A stretch of DNA of 64,000 nucleotides. Source: Candidatus Nitrotoga sp. LAW (lineage in GTDB: Bacteria > Pseudomonadota > Gammaproteobacteria > Burkholderiales > Gallionellaceae). Of the stretch, positions 1-6,308 are shown in pieces. Both the position numbers and the translations under genes were made by a program. The notes under the pieces were generated by a model. That model made no database searches, was not told the origin of the DNA, and saw only the letters and a list, made by a program, of their open reading frames with translations. The stretch covers positions 1-64,000 of the forward strand of contig QFXI01000018.1 in the NCBI GenBank assembly GCA_003402315.1, given 5' to 3'. Positions within the stretch are counted from its first letter, which is position 1; every line of letters begins with the position of its first letter.

Positions 1-68
1 AAACGTACTGCGGTTGCCTTGAAGTGCATGCTGTAACGATGCACTTTCGGCGGTCTTGATTTGCCCAT
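1..68 (-). CDS. Transposase OrfA, N-terminal part only
   Basis: Partial gene that runs off the left edge. The start ATG is at 68 on the minus strand and 22 codons are visible, beginning MGKSRPPKVHRYS and continuing HFKATAVR. This resembles the start of IS3-family OrfA proteins, which carry an N-terminal helix-turn-helix that binds the element ends. The family assignment rests on this short match by memory. The rest of the element is not in the window. Confidence 0.6.
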   Translation of the reverse strand, partial: MGKSRPPKVHRYSMHFKATAVR

Positions 69-118
69 AAAACACCTCCATTCCGTTAGGGGGAGGTGTC
101 AACTATTTTGGGGGAAGA
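1..118 (-). mobile_element. End of an IS3-type insertion sequence (cut by window edge)
   Basis: The first bases encode the start of an IS3-type OrfA on the minus strand. It is preceded by a leader with an inverted repeat (aacacctcc / ggaggtgtt, about 69-100) and a G-rich terminus near 110-118. The junction at about 118/119 lies inside the attC of the last integron cassette, so the element appears to have inserted into that site. The exact terminal base and any target duplication cannot be fixed because the other end is outside the window. Confidence 0.65.
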
Positions 119-148
119 ATAGCGTCCCGCTTGAACGCCGGGTTAGGC
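119..148 (-). other. attC remnant of cassette 6 (R''/L'' arm only)
   Basis: The R'' box GCCTAAC (minus strand, plus 148-142) contains the stop codon of hicB and is followed by an L''-like stretch GGCGTTCAAGCGGGACGC. The site then stops at the IS border near 118. The R'' box is the exact complement of the cassette's own 5' end GTTAGGC at 593-587. The other half of the attC should lie beyond the insertion sequence. Confidence 0.7.
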
Positions 149-355
149 CGTGATTTCAAGATACTCAACGATGCTTGCTGGTTGTGGGACGGGCAAACCA
201 TCTTCGATAAGCCCCTCGATATGGAATTCGATGGCCTCACGCATTTCACGCTCGGTTTCTTCGACGGTGAAGCCAGTAGCGACGCATCCAGGCAAGTCTG
301 GGGCATAAGCCGAATAATTGTTTTTTGCCTTTTCAACAACGATTGCGTAACGCAT
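143..355 (-). CDS. hicB: HicB-family antitoxin (cassette 6)
   Basis: 70 residues, matching the HicB N-terminal ferredoxin-like fold: MRYAIVVEKAKNNYSAY, then a DLPGCVATG turn and a helix with ETEREMREAIEFHIEGL. This domain binds HicA. No clear C-terminal DNA-binding domain is present, so it is a short HicB. It starts 3 bases after the hicA stop, so the two are co-transcribed toxin first, as usual for hicAB. Its TAA stop lies inside the attC R'' box, a compact layout common in cassettes. As a cassette toxin-antitoxin pair it may stabilise the array by killing cells that lose it, which is inference. Confidence 0.88.
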   Translation of the reverse strand: MRYAIVVEKAKNNYSAYAPDLPGCVATGFTVEETEREMREAIEFHIEGLIEDGLPVPQPASIVEYLEITA

Positions 356-358
356 ATG

Positions 359-547
359 TTAGTCCTTTAACTGAGCCTGTTTAAGTATGCTATTCAACGT
401 GCCGGGCGCTAAATCATCGCTTGGTTTTCCGGGTACGGTGACGCGGCCACTCTTGACGGGATGCTTGAATTGCCGATGGCTGCCTCGCATTGCGGCAAGG
501 TACCAACCATCCGCCTTTAACATCACCAAGATTTCATTTACTTTCAT
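359..547 (-). CDS. hicA: HicA-family mRNA interferase toxin (cassette 6)
   Basis: 62 residues. It has the double-stranded RNA-binding-like HicA fold: MKVNEILVMLKADGW, then RGSHRQF with the conserved catalytic His24, and a C-terminal helix GTLNSILKQAQL. HicA cleaves mRNA and is held inactive by HicB. The ATG at 547 gives the normal HicA length; a longer in-frame reading exists upstream but runs through the attC of the neighbouring cassette and is not credible. The gene begins about 40 bases inside its cassette. Confidence 0.88.
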   Translation of the reverse strand: MKVNEILVMLKADGWYLAAMRGSHRQFKHPVKSGRVTVPGKPSDDLAPGTLNSILKQAQLKD

Positions 548-586
548 GCGGCAAGGATAGCAGATTGCTGGGGTGCTGCCAAAATG

Positions 587-680
587 GCCTAACGCCTGCG
601 GTAAGCTGCACCAGAGCACGAAATGCGGAGGGTACCAACAAGCGGAGTTTGTTGGTGTCGGCTTGACCAAACAGTTAGGC
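587..680 (-). other. attC recombination site (end of cassette 5)
   Basis: 94 bp, bounded by GCCTAAC (680-674 on the minus strand) and GTTAGGC (593-587), which are perfect complements. The inner arms pair GGTAAGC with GCTTGACC, leaving one unpaired base, the extrahelical base typical of attC. The variable centre has its own stem (accaacaa / ttgttggt). It begins 15 bases after the nuclease-like gene's stop. Confidence 0.88.
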
Positions 681-695
681 CGTAGCGCGAAGGCA

Positions 696-1343
696 CTATG
701 TTGAAATTTCTGACTGAATATTTGAGATACACGGAATATGAACCTCGATGTAACGGAATAGCTCTTGATCAATGTACGAAAAATCGTGCCAAGCGGATTC
801 GTAAGAGGCGCGAATTTTAATTGCTGACTCGCGAGCCTTCATTGTTCCTTTAGATGCCTCAAAGCCCCAAGCAAGCTCCCCTGTAATGGATCGGCCCTCG
901 TGAATACAGAATGCGGCATCAATAGAGTGGGCTTTCTTGCTCTGTTTCCAATATGTTGGATCGTTCGTTAGTAGCACAACATAGCCTTCATATCCCGCAT
1001 GTGTTTCGACATAACGTTCAATGCGCGCAATGTCTTTGAGGAAATCGTAGCGACCTACATCTTGGGCGGCTTGGTTGCGCAATTGAAATTGTTCTTCGCC
1101 CCAAGTGATGGATGCCTTTTTTGTTTTGTATTTCAGTTCCACGGCCACGTGATTCGAATGATCTTTAACAAGTAGATCCAAATGAACACGACCTCCTTGA
1201 GCCGCTATTTGTTGCTCAAGCCGAATTGAGGCGGTTGGGCTAGACAGCTGAAATTCCCAAGCAAGTGCATGCTGAAAATCTGCTTCTGAATGGAATATGG
1301 GGCGCCTCTTGCCCAGCGAAGAAAGTAGCTCGTGCATACGCAT
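696..1343 (-). CDS. PD-(D/E)XK nuclease-like cassette protein (cassette 5)
   Basis: 215 residues. The middle of the protein carries a pattern typical of PD-(D/E)XK nucleases: a beta strand with Asp56 (HLDLLVK), then Glu69-x-Lys71 (VAVELKYK), with Glu43 upstream as a possible helix acid. Such folds cut DNA in restriction, repair and mobile-element proteins, or occasionally only bind it. No accessory domain, signal peptide or membrane segment is seen. The start at 1343 (MRMHELL) has a second Met two codons in. The gene fills its cassette, with attC sites on both sides and no partner methylase. Its substrate is unknown. Confidence 0.7.
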   Translation of the reverse strand: MRMHELLSSLGKRRPIFHSEADFQHALAWEFQLSSPTASIRLEQQIAAQGGRVHLDLLVKDHSNHVAVELKYKTKKASITWGEEQFQLRNQAAQDVGRYDFLKDIARIERYVETHAGYEGYVVLLTNDPTYWKQSKKAHSIDAAFCIHEGRSITGELAWGFEASKGTMKARESAIKIRASYESAWHDFSYIDQELFRYIEVHIPCISNIQSEIST

Positions 1344-1353
1344 ATTTCGTGAG

Positions 1354-1416
1354 GCCTAGCGTAAAAGTGAGGGATAGCCCGCTTTTGGGCTATCCCTCTC
1401 GGCTGGCGGGTTGGGC
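1354..1416 (-). other. attC recombination site (end of cassette 4)
   Basis: 63 bp. R'' is GCCCAAC (1416-1410, minus strand) and R' is the degenerate GCTAGGC (1360-1354). Between them is a strong stem, GAGGGATAGCCC / GGGCTATCCCTC, with a small loop. It shares the core pattern 'gtaaaagtgaggg ... ccctctc' with the sites at 2303 and 60733. Confidence 0.82.
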
Positions 1417-1455
1417 GTAATACGTGAATTACCAGCCCCTGCGAATGATCTGTTT

Positions 1456-1785
1456 TTACAGAAAGACATGTTCCATTACGCCAGCCACAAAGGGGATAAG
1501 AACTTTTTTTGACAGAGCAAAGTATGCGTAAAGCAATGCGGACATGCCAATATACCCAAGGCCAAAGCGCCCCCGCTATAGAAGCGTGGCGGCAAGATGA
1601 GGTGGAAAAAAGAAAAACCAAACAACTGGTAAACCAACTGTGCAAGAAGCTGCAAAAACAATTGCGAAATCCGGACTAAAGATCGACGAAAAACATACGG
1701 CCACGGCACCTGCTAATAAAAGCTTCAACCCCCAATGTTCGTTTCGTTCGAGCGGGATATTAAGATTCTGCGGCTCATTGTTCAT
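1456..1785 (-). pseudogene. Small membrane protein gene broken by an in-frame stop (cassette 4)
   Basis: The reading frame starts at 1785 (MNNEPQNLNIPLERNEHWG), just inside the cassette, and meets TAG at 1578-1576 after 69 codons. The same frame then stays open for about 39 more codons to TAA at 1456, continuing GRFGLGYIGMSALLYAYF and LIPFVAGVMEHVFL. This reads as two more hydrophobic segments, so the intact ancestor was probably a protein of about 109 residues with three or four membrane segments. What remains is either a 69-residue truncated product or a dead gene; stop-codon readthrough is possible but has no support. No family is recognised. Confidence 0.65.
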
Positions 1786-1791
1786 ATTAGT

Positions 1792-1854
1792 GTCCAACGC
1801 AGAGCTAACCGGCGCCCCGCTTGCGGGGCGTCCGCGTTGAGCGCCAGGATGGAG
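1792..1854 (-). other. attC recombination site (end of cassette 3)
   Basis: About 63 bp. R' is GTTGGAC (1798-1792, minus strand). R'' is degenerate, CTCCATC (1854-1848), whose register is supported by its similarity to the complement of the cassette's own 5' end GTTGGGG. Inner arms GCTCAACGCGG and CCGGTTAGC flank a GC-rich stem (cgccccgc / gcggggcg). Confidence 0.75.
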
Positions 1855-1861
1855 GTCGCGG

Positions 1862-2296
1862 TCATGGGGCAACCGATTTTGGTTTTATTTCTTGTGCTGC
1901 TAGTTTTTCTTGGTGGCGGGCTAGCACTTTCTTTATGGTGGAACGGTCGAGAAACCAGCAAGCCAACCAAGATGCAAGAGCAGTGGGAACAAGAACAGAA
2001 AGTACGAGATAAGGCCAAGTGTGAAGCCATTGAGGAAGGCATACGAGATTGGTTGATGATGCTAAAGCTGCCAGAACTTGAAGAGAAAACGAAGCTAGAA
2101 GCAGCAGCCCGCCAGTTACGTATTGTGCTCGTTGAGAGACTAGCGCACGGGCCACGGGTTCGCTGAAGTCCCAGAAGCTAGTAGATAGCAACGTGATTTT
2201 TCCAACTGAATTAAAGGCGTTCCCTATGCAGAAGAAAATTGCCGATACAAAGCCTACTGTTGCGGCGGTCAGAGTAAGCGCAAGTTGCTCAGTCAT
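1862..2296 (-). CDS. Small integral membrane protein of unknown function (cassette 3)
   Basis: 144 residues with about four predicted membrane segments: near the N-terminus (LTLTAATVGFVSAIFFCIG), after residue 60 (VTGGLLLLASFSLQVLAAL), near 90-115 (WPYLVLSVLVPTALASWLACWF), and possibly one more. A basic cytoplasmic tail follows (RSTIKKVLARHQEKL). The ATG at 2296 (MTEQLAL) lies 12 bases inside the cassette; an upstream in-frame start would read through the attC and is rejected. Small unknown membrane proteins are common integron cargo. No family or partner is recognised, and the cassette promoter in attI would be the likely driver. Confidence 0.7.
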   Translation of the reverse strand: MTEQLALTLTAATVGFVSAIFFCIGNAFNSVGKITLLSTSFWDFSEPVARALVSQRAQYVTGGLLLLASFSLQVLAALASSTNLVCLPQWLHTWPYLVLSVLVPTALASWLACWFLDRSTIKKVLARHQEKLAAQEIKPKSVAP

Positions 2297-2302
2297 TGAG
2301 AC

Positions 2303-2364
2303 CCCCAACGTAAAGTGAGGGGCGCCGCGCTTTTGCGGCGTACCTCTCGAACGCAATGTTAGAA
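2303..2364 (-). other. attC recombination site (end of cassette 2)
   Basis: 62 bp. R'' is TTCTAAC (2364-2358, minus strand) and holds the stop codon of the HNH gene. R' is GTTGGGG (2309-2303). A central stem cgccgcgc / gcggcg is flanked by acctctcgaacg and taaagtgagg. Its sequence is nearly the same as the solitary site at 60733. Confidence 0.85.
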
Positions 2365-3006
2365 CGCATTATCAACGAGCGCTCCTGTTGATGATTGAAC
2401 CCAATGAGACCCATGGATAGTGAATAGCCAGACACCATTACTAATCTCCTCAGGATCAAGAGCAAACCTGTACACGAATGCATCCTTCGCTACCGAATGC
2501 GTCTCAAATATTTGCAACTCAGGTAAGGACAGATCGGGCGCATTGGTAAGCCGATTTACCTGAACGCGAATGTCAGTTGGCAACAGCGTTCCAGTATGCA
2601 AAAAATGCAAACCACGAGTAACCCGCTCAAAGACCCGTTGATATAGGCTGACCGGAACGACGAAAGCCAAACGAGTAGTGGTTGAGCCATCTTCATTTGC
2701 AACCTCAACTTCGTGTGTTGTGCTTAGTAACGCAGATCGGAGTTTCGTACTGCGCAAGAAACTTTTGTGTGCCCCCATTTCCCAGAGATACTTGGCGCCC
2801 GTGGTTTGTTTTCCAATTTGGGCACTAATGTAATTACGCAGAGCTTCATCGTCCTCTGAGCTGCCATTGTTGCAGATGGTGCAAGCAGGGACGGTCAGGA
2901 ACTGGCCAACAGTATCCTTGAAAAATCCTCTTGGAGGTACGTGTTCAACAGTAGTCGCGGGGCGACATCCGCAAATTACACATATTGCACTCTTAGGCGG
3001 CTGCAT
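2359..3006 (-). CDS. HNH-type zinc endonuclease-like protein (cassette 2)
   Basis: 215 residues. The N-terminal 50 residues carry Cys9-x2-Cys12, then Glu21-His22 (VEHVPPRGFF) and Cys42-x2-Cys45-Asn46 (CTICNN). This is the zinc-bound HNH/beta-beta-alpha metal layout seen in restriction, mobile-element and some defence nucleases. The remaining 165 residues are not recognised and may give specificity. The start MQPPKSAICVICG at 3006 is chosen because it lies just inside the cassette; the frame extends 35 codons further but through the attC. No methylase partner is present. The cutting activity is inferred from the motif alone. Confidence 0.75.
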   Translation of the reverse strand: MQPPKSAICVICGCRPATTVEHVPPRGFFKDTVGQFLTVPACTICNNGSSEDDEALRNYISAQIGKQTTGAKYLWEMGAHKSFLRSTKLRSALLSTTHEVEVANEDGSTTTRLAFVVPVSLYQRVFERVTRGLHFLHTGTLLPTDIRVQVNRLTNAPDLSLPELQIFETHSVAKDAFVYRFALDPEEISNGVWLFTIHGSHWVQSSTGALVDNAF

Positions 3007-3015
3007 CGGCTTGCG

Positions 3016-3139
3016 CTCTAACGCCAAGTTAACCGGCAGAACGGAGTCGACCTGCCGGCGGAGTGGTTTGCAGTGGGGCGTAAAATTTGCGGAGCAAATG
3101 CCCCACTGCAAACTGTCCGCGTTGAACGCCTGGTTATGT
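3016..3139 (-). other. attC recombination site (end of cassette 1)
   Basis: 124 bp, the longest site of the array. R'' is ACATAAC (3139-3133, minus strand), the exact complement of the cassette start GTTATGT at 3584-3578. R' is GTTAGAG (3022-3016). Inner arms GGCGTTCAACGCGG and CCGGTTAACTTGGCG pair with an extra base. The variable centre forms long stems (cagtggggc / gccccactg and aatttgc / gcaaatt). Confidence 0.87.
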
Positions 3140-3148
3140 GAAACACAA

Positions 3149-3553
3149 TTACGCGCCTAACATGGGCAGGTGTTTAATAGCATGGTAGCGCAGTGACATT
3201 GAAATACACGCCTTTAGCTGAGTCATGGGAATACCTGCTGAAATTGGCAGTTGAATTTCTCGGTTGCCCACTATGCAAAAAATGTCACCATACAGTTCTT
3301 TGAATGTCTCAACTAATGTGGTGTTGCAATTGAAGTAGACGGACACATGATCGGAATTCTTGGACTTCCAGTCGATTCTCAGGGTACTACCCTGCCTAGC
3401 TAAATATGCGGGCTCCCCCCACTTCAAAGTCTCTGTCACCTCATCAAGGCCATCTTCCTCCGCCACTTCATAGACAGCGGCACGTATTTTAAGAAGCCGC
3501 TCCCGAACTGAACTCGGGTATGAATCGAATTTTTGTTTCACTTCCTTGTTCAT
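3149..3553 (-). CDS. DUF1801 (YdhG-like) protein, first cassette
   Basis: 134 residues that match the DUF1801 pattern across their length: a helical N-terminus with SSVRERLLKIRAAVYEVAEE, a TLKWGEPAYL strand-turn, DHVSVYFNCN, and a C-terminal helix before HAIKHLP. The family is widespread and its biochemical role is not established; some members have been linked to iron handling. The start at 3553 lies about 30 bases inside cassette 1. Being next to attI, it would be the cassette best expressed from a promoter in the intI/attI region. No signal peptide or membrane segment. Confidence 0.8.
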   Translation of the reverse strand: MNKEVKQKFDSYPSSVRERLLKIRAAVYEVAEEDGLDEVTETLKWGEPAYLARQGSTLRIDWKSKNSDHVSVYFNCNTTLVETFKELYGDIFCIVGNREIQLPISAGIPMTQLKACISMSLRYHAIKHLPMLGA

Positions 3554-3577
3554 GCAGATTACTCACTTAGAGACTTC

Positions 3578-3716
3578 ACATAACGTAAAATAGACACCCT
3601 AAAAAAACACCGATAAAAGCACTTTCGAGGTGTCTAATCTATAAATATCTATGTAGTGCATTGTTTTAATGGGATGTGAAAATTTCGCACACCCCAATCT
3701 TCCTGATAAAAACGAC
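3578..3716 (-). promoter_or_regulatory. attI: attI-like site and cassette-promoter region (copy A)
   Basis: The span separates the first cassette from the divergent intI remnant, as in integrons. The insertion point is GTTATGT (3584-3578, minus strand). About 195 bp from here into intI recur at 51320-51522. An inverted repeat agacaccc / gaggtgtct lies at about 3591-3637. A cassette promoter and the integrase promoter should be here, but I cannot assign their -35/-10 boxes with certainty. Confidence 0.65.
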
Positions 3717-3900
3717 ATGCCTAAATTCCCCAAGCTGCTTGATCAAGTACACGATAAGTTGCGGGTGAAGCACTATGCGACTGCATTGAGCAAAGCAAAG
3801 CTATGTGGATCGGATTAACGTTATATTTACTTTCACGGCAAGATTCCACCCAAAAGATTTAGCTACGCAGGATGTCTCACTGACCTTTGCTGTCCAATAA
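3717..3900 (+). pseudogene. intI: Integron integrase (tyrosine recombinase) remnant, N-terminal part, copy A
   Basis: The frame begins MPKFPKLLDQVHDKLRVKHY, the usual start of IntI-type integrases. Later frames carry YVDRIN, then RYIYFHGKI, then HPKDLATQDVS followed by LTFA, all in the order of the IntI core-binding domain. At least two small indels break the frame, with a stop at about 3817. The catalytic Arg-His-Arg-Tyr domain is absent. About 60 of some 320 codons are left, so no activity is possible. It lies on the strand opposite the cassettes. Confidence 0.85.
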
Positions 3901-3920
3901 ACGGTTAGAGCGCACCAGTA

Positions 3921-4472
3921 TTACGGATAAATTGAATTCTCCACCGCCCCTGTCGCGTCAATGGGAACGGCAAATTGCCCTGTGCGCACTAGCCTTACCC
4001 GACCACTATCGCCGCGTTGGTGGAAATCCACTTTGCCATCATAAAAACTGACGCCCCAAGCAAAGGACGAATTATCCTTCGCAGGTTCAATCGACCAGAA
4101 ATGTGCAGCTGGCGTTGGCCATTTCATTGGAAAAACGGTTGTATCTATCGCCGGATTTCTAACGCTTGTATCCACAATGCTGGACAGTTCATTTGCAAAA
4201 GGCAGACGCCAAGCTGTGCCTGTGGACATCGCTTCGTGTTTCGCCAGAGCGAGCGCTTGATCCCAAGTAAAAGCGGTAGCGACTCCGGTGCAGCCAGTGG
4301 CAGTCATCACCATGCCTTCAGGGCAACGCCGCCAGATTCGCCCCGTTTTGTTGTCAGTGACTTCGCGGCCATCCGCCGAAATTTCGAATCGGGGCGGGAT
4401 TGCCTCATTAGGGTTGTCTTGAATATCGCTTGGCGGCAGGGATGTGGTAGTTGTCATAATAATGGTTTCCAT
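3921..4472 (-). CDS. DUF1566 (Lcl C-terminal-like) domain protein
   Basis: 183 residues. The core matches DUF1566: FEISADGREVTDNKTGRIWRRC, then a Trp-rich region with TWDQALALA, WRLPFANELSSIVD, and a C-terminal HFWSIEPAKD followed by SGRVRLVRTG. These domains are often secreted or surface-exposed with unknown ligands, but no signal peptide is seen here. The start at 4472 has an alternative Met five codons in; neither has a strong ribosome site. Ten bases beyond its stop is an 8-mer identical to an attC R' end (GTTAGAGC in plus orientation at 3904), so the gene may be an old cassette that lost its site. Confidence 0.65.
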   Translation of the reverse strand: METIIMTTTTSLPPSDIQDNPNEAIPPRFEISADGREVTDNKTGRIWRRCPEGMVMTATGCTGVATAFTWDQALALAKHEAMSTGTAWRLPFANELSSIVDTSVRNPAIDTTVFPMKWPTPAAHFWSIEPAKDNSSFAWGVSFYDGKVDFHQRGDSGRVRLVRTGQFAVPIDATGAVENSIYP

Positions 4473-4669
4473 AGATTGATTAGGATAGGTTCAGTATTTC
4501 ATAAATTTGTGTTGCGATTATCTATATATCAATGCATAAAACGCAATAGTATAGGGCATCTCTACAAATCACGACGAGTCCTGCTAGATTTAGGCAGTCA
4601 TTGAGCGCAAGCAGTGACCTTGCTATACTGCTTGCGCAAAACATCGATAATATTTGGGGATAATGGGAG

Positions 4670-5320
4670 ATGGGTAACGTGGAACAAGCGCGCTTTAATA
4701 TGGTGGAGCAACAGATTCGGCCTTGGGAAGTGCTGGATATGCGGGTGCTGGATTTGTTGAGCAAGGTTAAGCGCGAACGTTTCGTGCCGCCCGAAAGGCA
4801 GAGTATGGCTTTCATGGATACAGAAATTCCACTGGGACATGGCGTTTTAATGTGGCAACCCAAAATGGAAGCGCGCGTATTGCAGGCTTTGCAGCTTGGG
4901 CGCTACGACCACGTACTTGAAGTCGGCAGTGGTAGTGGTTATCTGACTGCTTTGCTTTCCCATCTTGCGATGCATGTAACCAGCGTTGAAATCGTGCCGG
5001 AGTTGCATGCCTTTGCGGAAAAGAATTTGGCGGCACATCATATCAATAACGTAACTTTGGCACTGGGCGATGCGGCGCAAGGCTGGCCGGGTTCCTACGA
5101 TGCAATCGTATTGACTGGCTCAGTGCCAATTTTGCCGGAAACATTCCAGCACAGCCTGAAACCAGGGGGCCGATTGTTTGCTATCATTGGCGATGCTCCG
5201 GCGATGCATGCCAATCTGATTACTTGCGTGGCGCCTGGTGTATTAGAGAGCGTTACCCTATTTGAAACTTGCATTGCGCCATTACAAAATGCGCTGCAAC
5301 CTAAACGTTTCATTTTTTGA
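4670..5320 (+). CDS. Protein-L-isoaspartate O-methyltransferase family protein
   Basis: 216 residues. Class I SAM-dependent methyltransferase with the PCMT layout: an N-terminal helical region (ARFNMVEQQIRPWEVLD), a MAFMDTEIPLGHG loop, then the SAM-binding glycine motif EVGSGSGYLTALLS near residues 82-95, followed by VEIVPELHAFAEKNL. PCMT repairs isoaspartyl residues in aged proteins. This shorter betaproteobacterial version often sits upstream of tolC-type genes and its exact substrate is unproven. The start has a GGGAG ribosome site. It is monocistronic here. Confidence 0.85.
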   Translation: MGNVEQARFNMVEQQIRPWEVLDMRVLDLLSKVKRERFVPPERQSMAFMDTEIPLGHGVLMWQPKMEARVLQALQLGRYDHVLEVGSGSGYLTALLSHLAMHVTSVEIVPELHAFAEKNLAAHHINNVTLALGDAAQGWPGSYDAIVLTGSVPILPETFQHSLKPGGRLFAIIGDAPAMHANLITCVAPGVLESVTLFETCIAPLQNALQPKRFIF

Positions 5321-5324
5321 CGTG

Positions 5325-5343
5325 GCTATTTACTATAAATAGC
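5325..5343 (+). terminator. Perfect hairpin after the methyltransferase gene
   Basis: GCTATTTA and TAAATAGC form an 8-bp perfect stem around a 3-base loop, starting 5 bases past the stop codon. There is no following T-run and the stem is AT-rich, so it may be a weak terminator or an RNA 3' end stabiliser. The rest of 5344-5661 shows no gene or other recognisable signal. Confidence 0.35.
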
Positions 5344-5661
5344 GCTGACGACAAAGTTAATCGGGCGCTTTAGTAATCGCTATCAAACAACCCCATCTTA
5401 ATTAATGATGCTGTCTGGCAATTGTGAATGCCTAGTTACTTGAGCAAGCTTGAATTTTCCGGCAAGGAGTAGCTTGGTGTGCGGTTAGCCTAATTTCAAA
5501 AGTGGTTTTGAAGAATCAAGGATAAACAAGCTGCCCGATCCAGCTTTTTCCAAAATTTAACGCCATAAAGCCAATCGGTAAACAGCGGCAATTGTCGGGT
5601 TAACCATACAAATTACCGCTGGAAATTGGGAACAACGATGCCTCCCGGCTTTATATTTGGA

Positions 5662-6165
5662 TCACACCTGCTGTTTGATACCGATGCCCAATTTTCGGGC
5701 TGCGGTATCTATTGCCGTAATGATGCACTCATCCATCTCCGTGCTGTGTATACCCGTAGCAGTAATGTCTGCAAGAGCGCCGTGGGCTGATTCCATCAGC
5801 ATGTTGAAATGGCTATCTTGATCATTGATCAATGGGCGTGGGACGATAGCCTGAAAATACAACATGCCGTTACGCATTGTGATAGCGAGCAAATAGAGTT
5901 CATGGCCAATTGCAGCGGCTTGTGGGTCGCGCACCTCGAAACATTGCGTTCCGCTGTTTTGGCTTGCGTCACGCGGGCCGGGTAGCTGCTTAGCGATGGC
6001 TTCAATAAATGTTTGGGCAATATTGAGCTTGGGCGCCAAGATAGCGTGATACTGCCCTGTGCGGTTGAGAATGACCGGGTTTTCAAGCACTGCGTGTTTG
6101 GTATTGCGCAGTGTGAGAACGATGATAATCGTGATGATAATTGTGGCAAGGGTTATTTCAATCAT
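5662..6165 (-). CDS. Membrane-anchored hypothetical protein
   Basis: 167 residues. One N-terminal hydrophobic segment (IEITLATIIITIIIVLTL, residues 2-19) should anchor it in the inner membrane with the rest in either cytoplasm or periplasm. The remainder is a mixed alpha/beta domain with no motif I recognise. It is monocistronic and separated by about 140 bases from the metal efflux operon on the same strand, so a shared transcript is possible. No function is proposed. Confidence 0.6.
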   Translation of the reverse strand: MIEITLATIIITIIIVLTLRNTKHAVLENPVILNRTGQYHAILAPKLNIAQTFIEAIAKQLPGPRDASQNSGTQCFEVRDPQAAAIGHELYLLAITMRNGMLYFQAIVPRPLINDQDSHFNMLMESAHGALADITATGIHSTEMDECIITAIDTAARKLGIGIKQQV

Positions 6166-6308
6166 GGTCGTAAATTTTAATACAATGAATTGACAGTATA
6201 GCCGCCTCTACCCTATTTGAATTAGTAAACTATAGCGTCGGCTATTTCAATACCCCCCATCAGATTAAATCGAGCCACGACACCTTAAATATTTTTTATT
6301 TATTTTAA

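Larger units (their letters stand above)
119..3900 (-). mobile_element. Decayed chromosomal integron: intI remnant, attI-like region and six gene cassettes
   Basis: On the minus strand, reading right to left, an attI-like junction (GTTATGT, 3584-3578) is followed by six cassettes: about 3583-3022, 3021-2309, 2308-1798, 1797-1360, 1359-593 and 592-119. Each has one gene or gene pair and ends in an attC. The hallmark is that the first bases of each cassette complement the R'' box of that cassette's own attC: perfect for cassettes 1 and 6, one mismatch for 2, 4 and 5, two for 3. This is expected because R' and R'' are joined in the free circular cassette. The integrase remnant lies on the opposite strand beyond attI, the usual integron geometry. 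The integrase is broken, so the array is probably immobile unless an integrase acts in trans. Confidence 0.88.

Noticed and set aside
359-772. 137-codon reading of the hicA frame
   Set aside because: The extra 75 codons cross the attC of the neighbouring cassette; the 62-codon form matches HicA length.
2289-2483. Short frames running through the attC sites (also 60593-60799)
   Set aside because: They translate the attC stem sequence itself, which explains their similar start MRSRGTPQKRG and ALRLRGTRQKRR; they are not genes.
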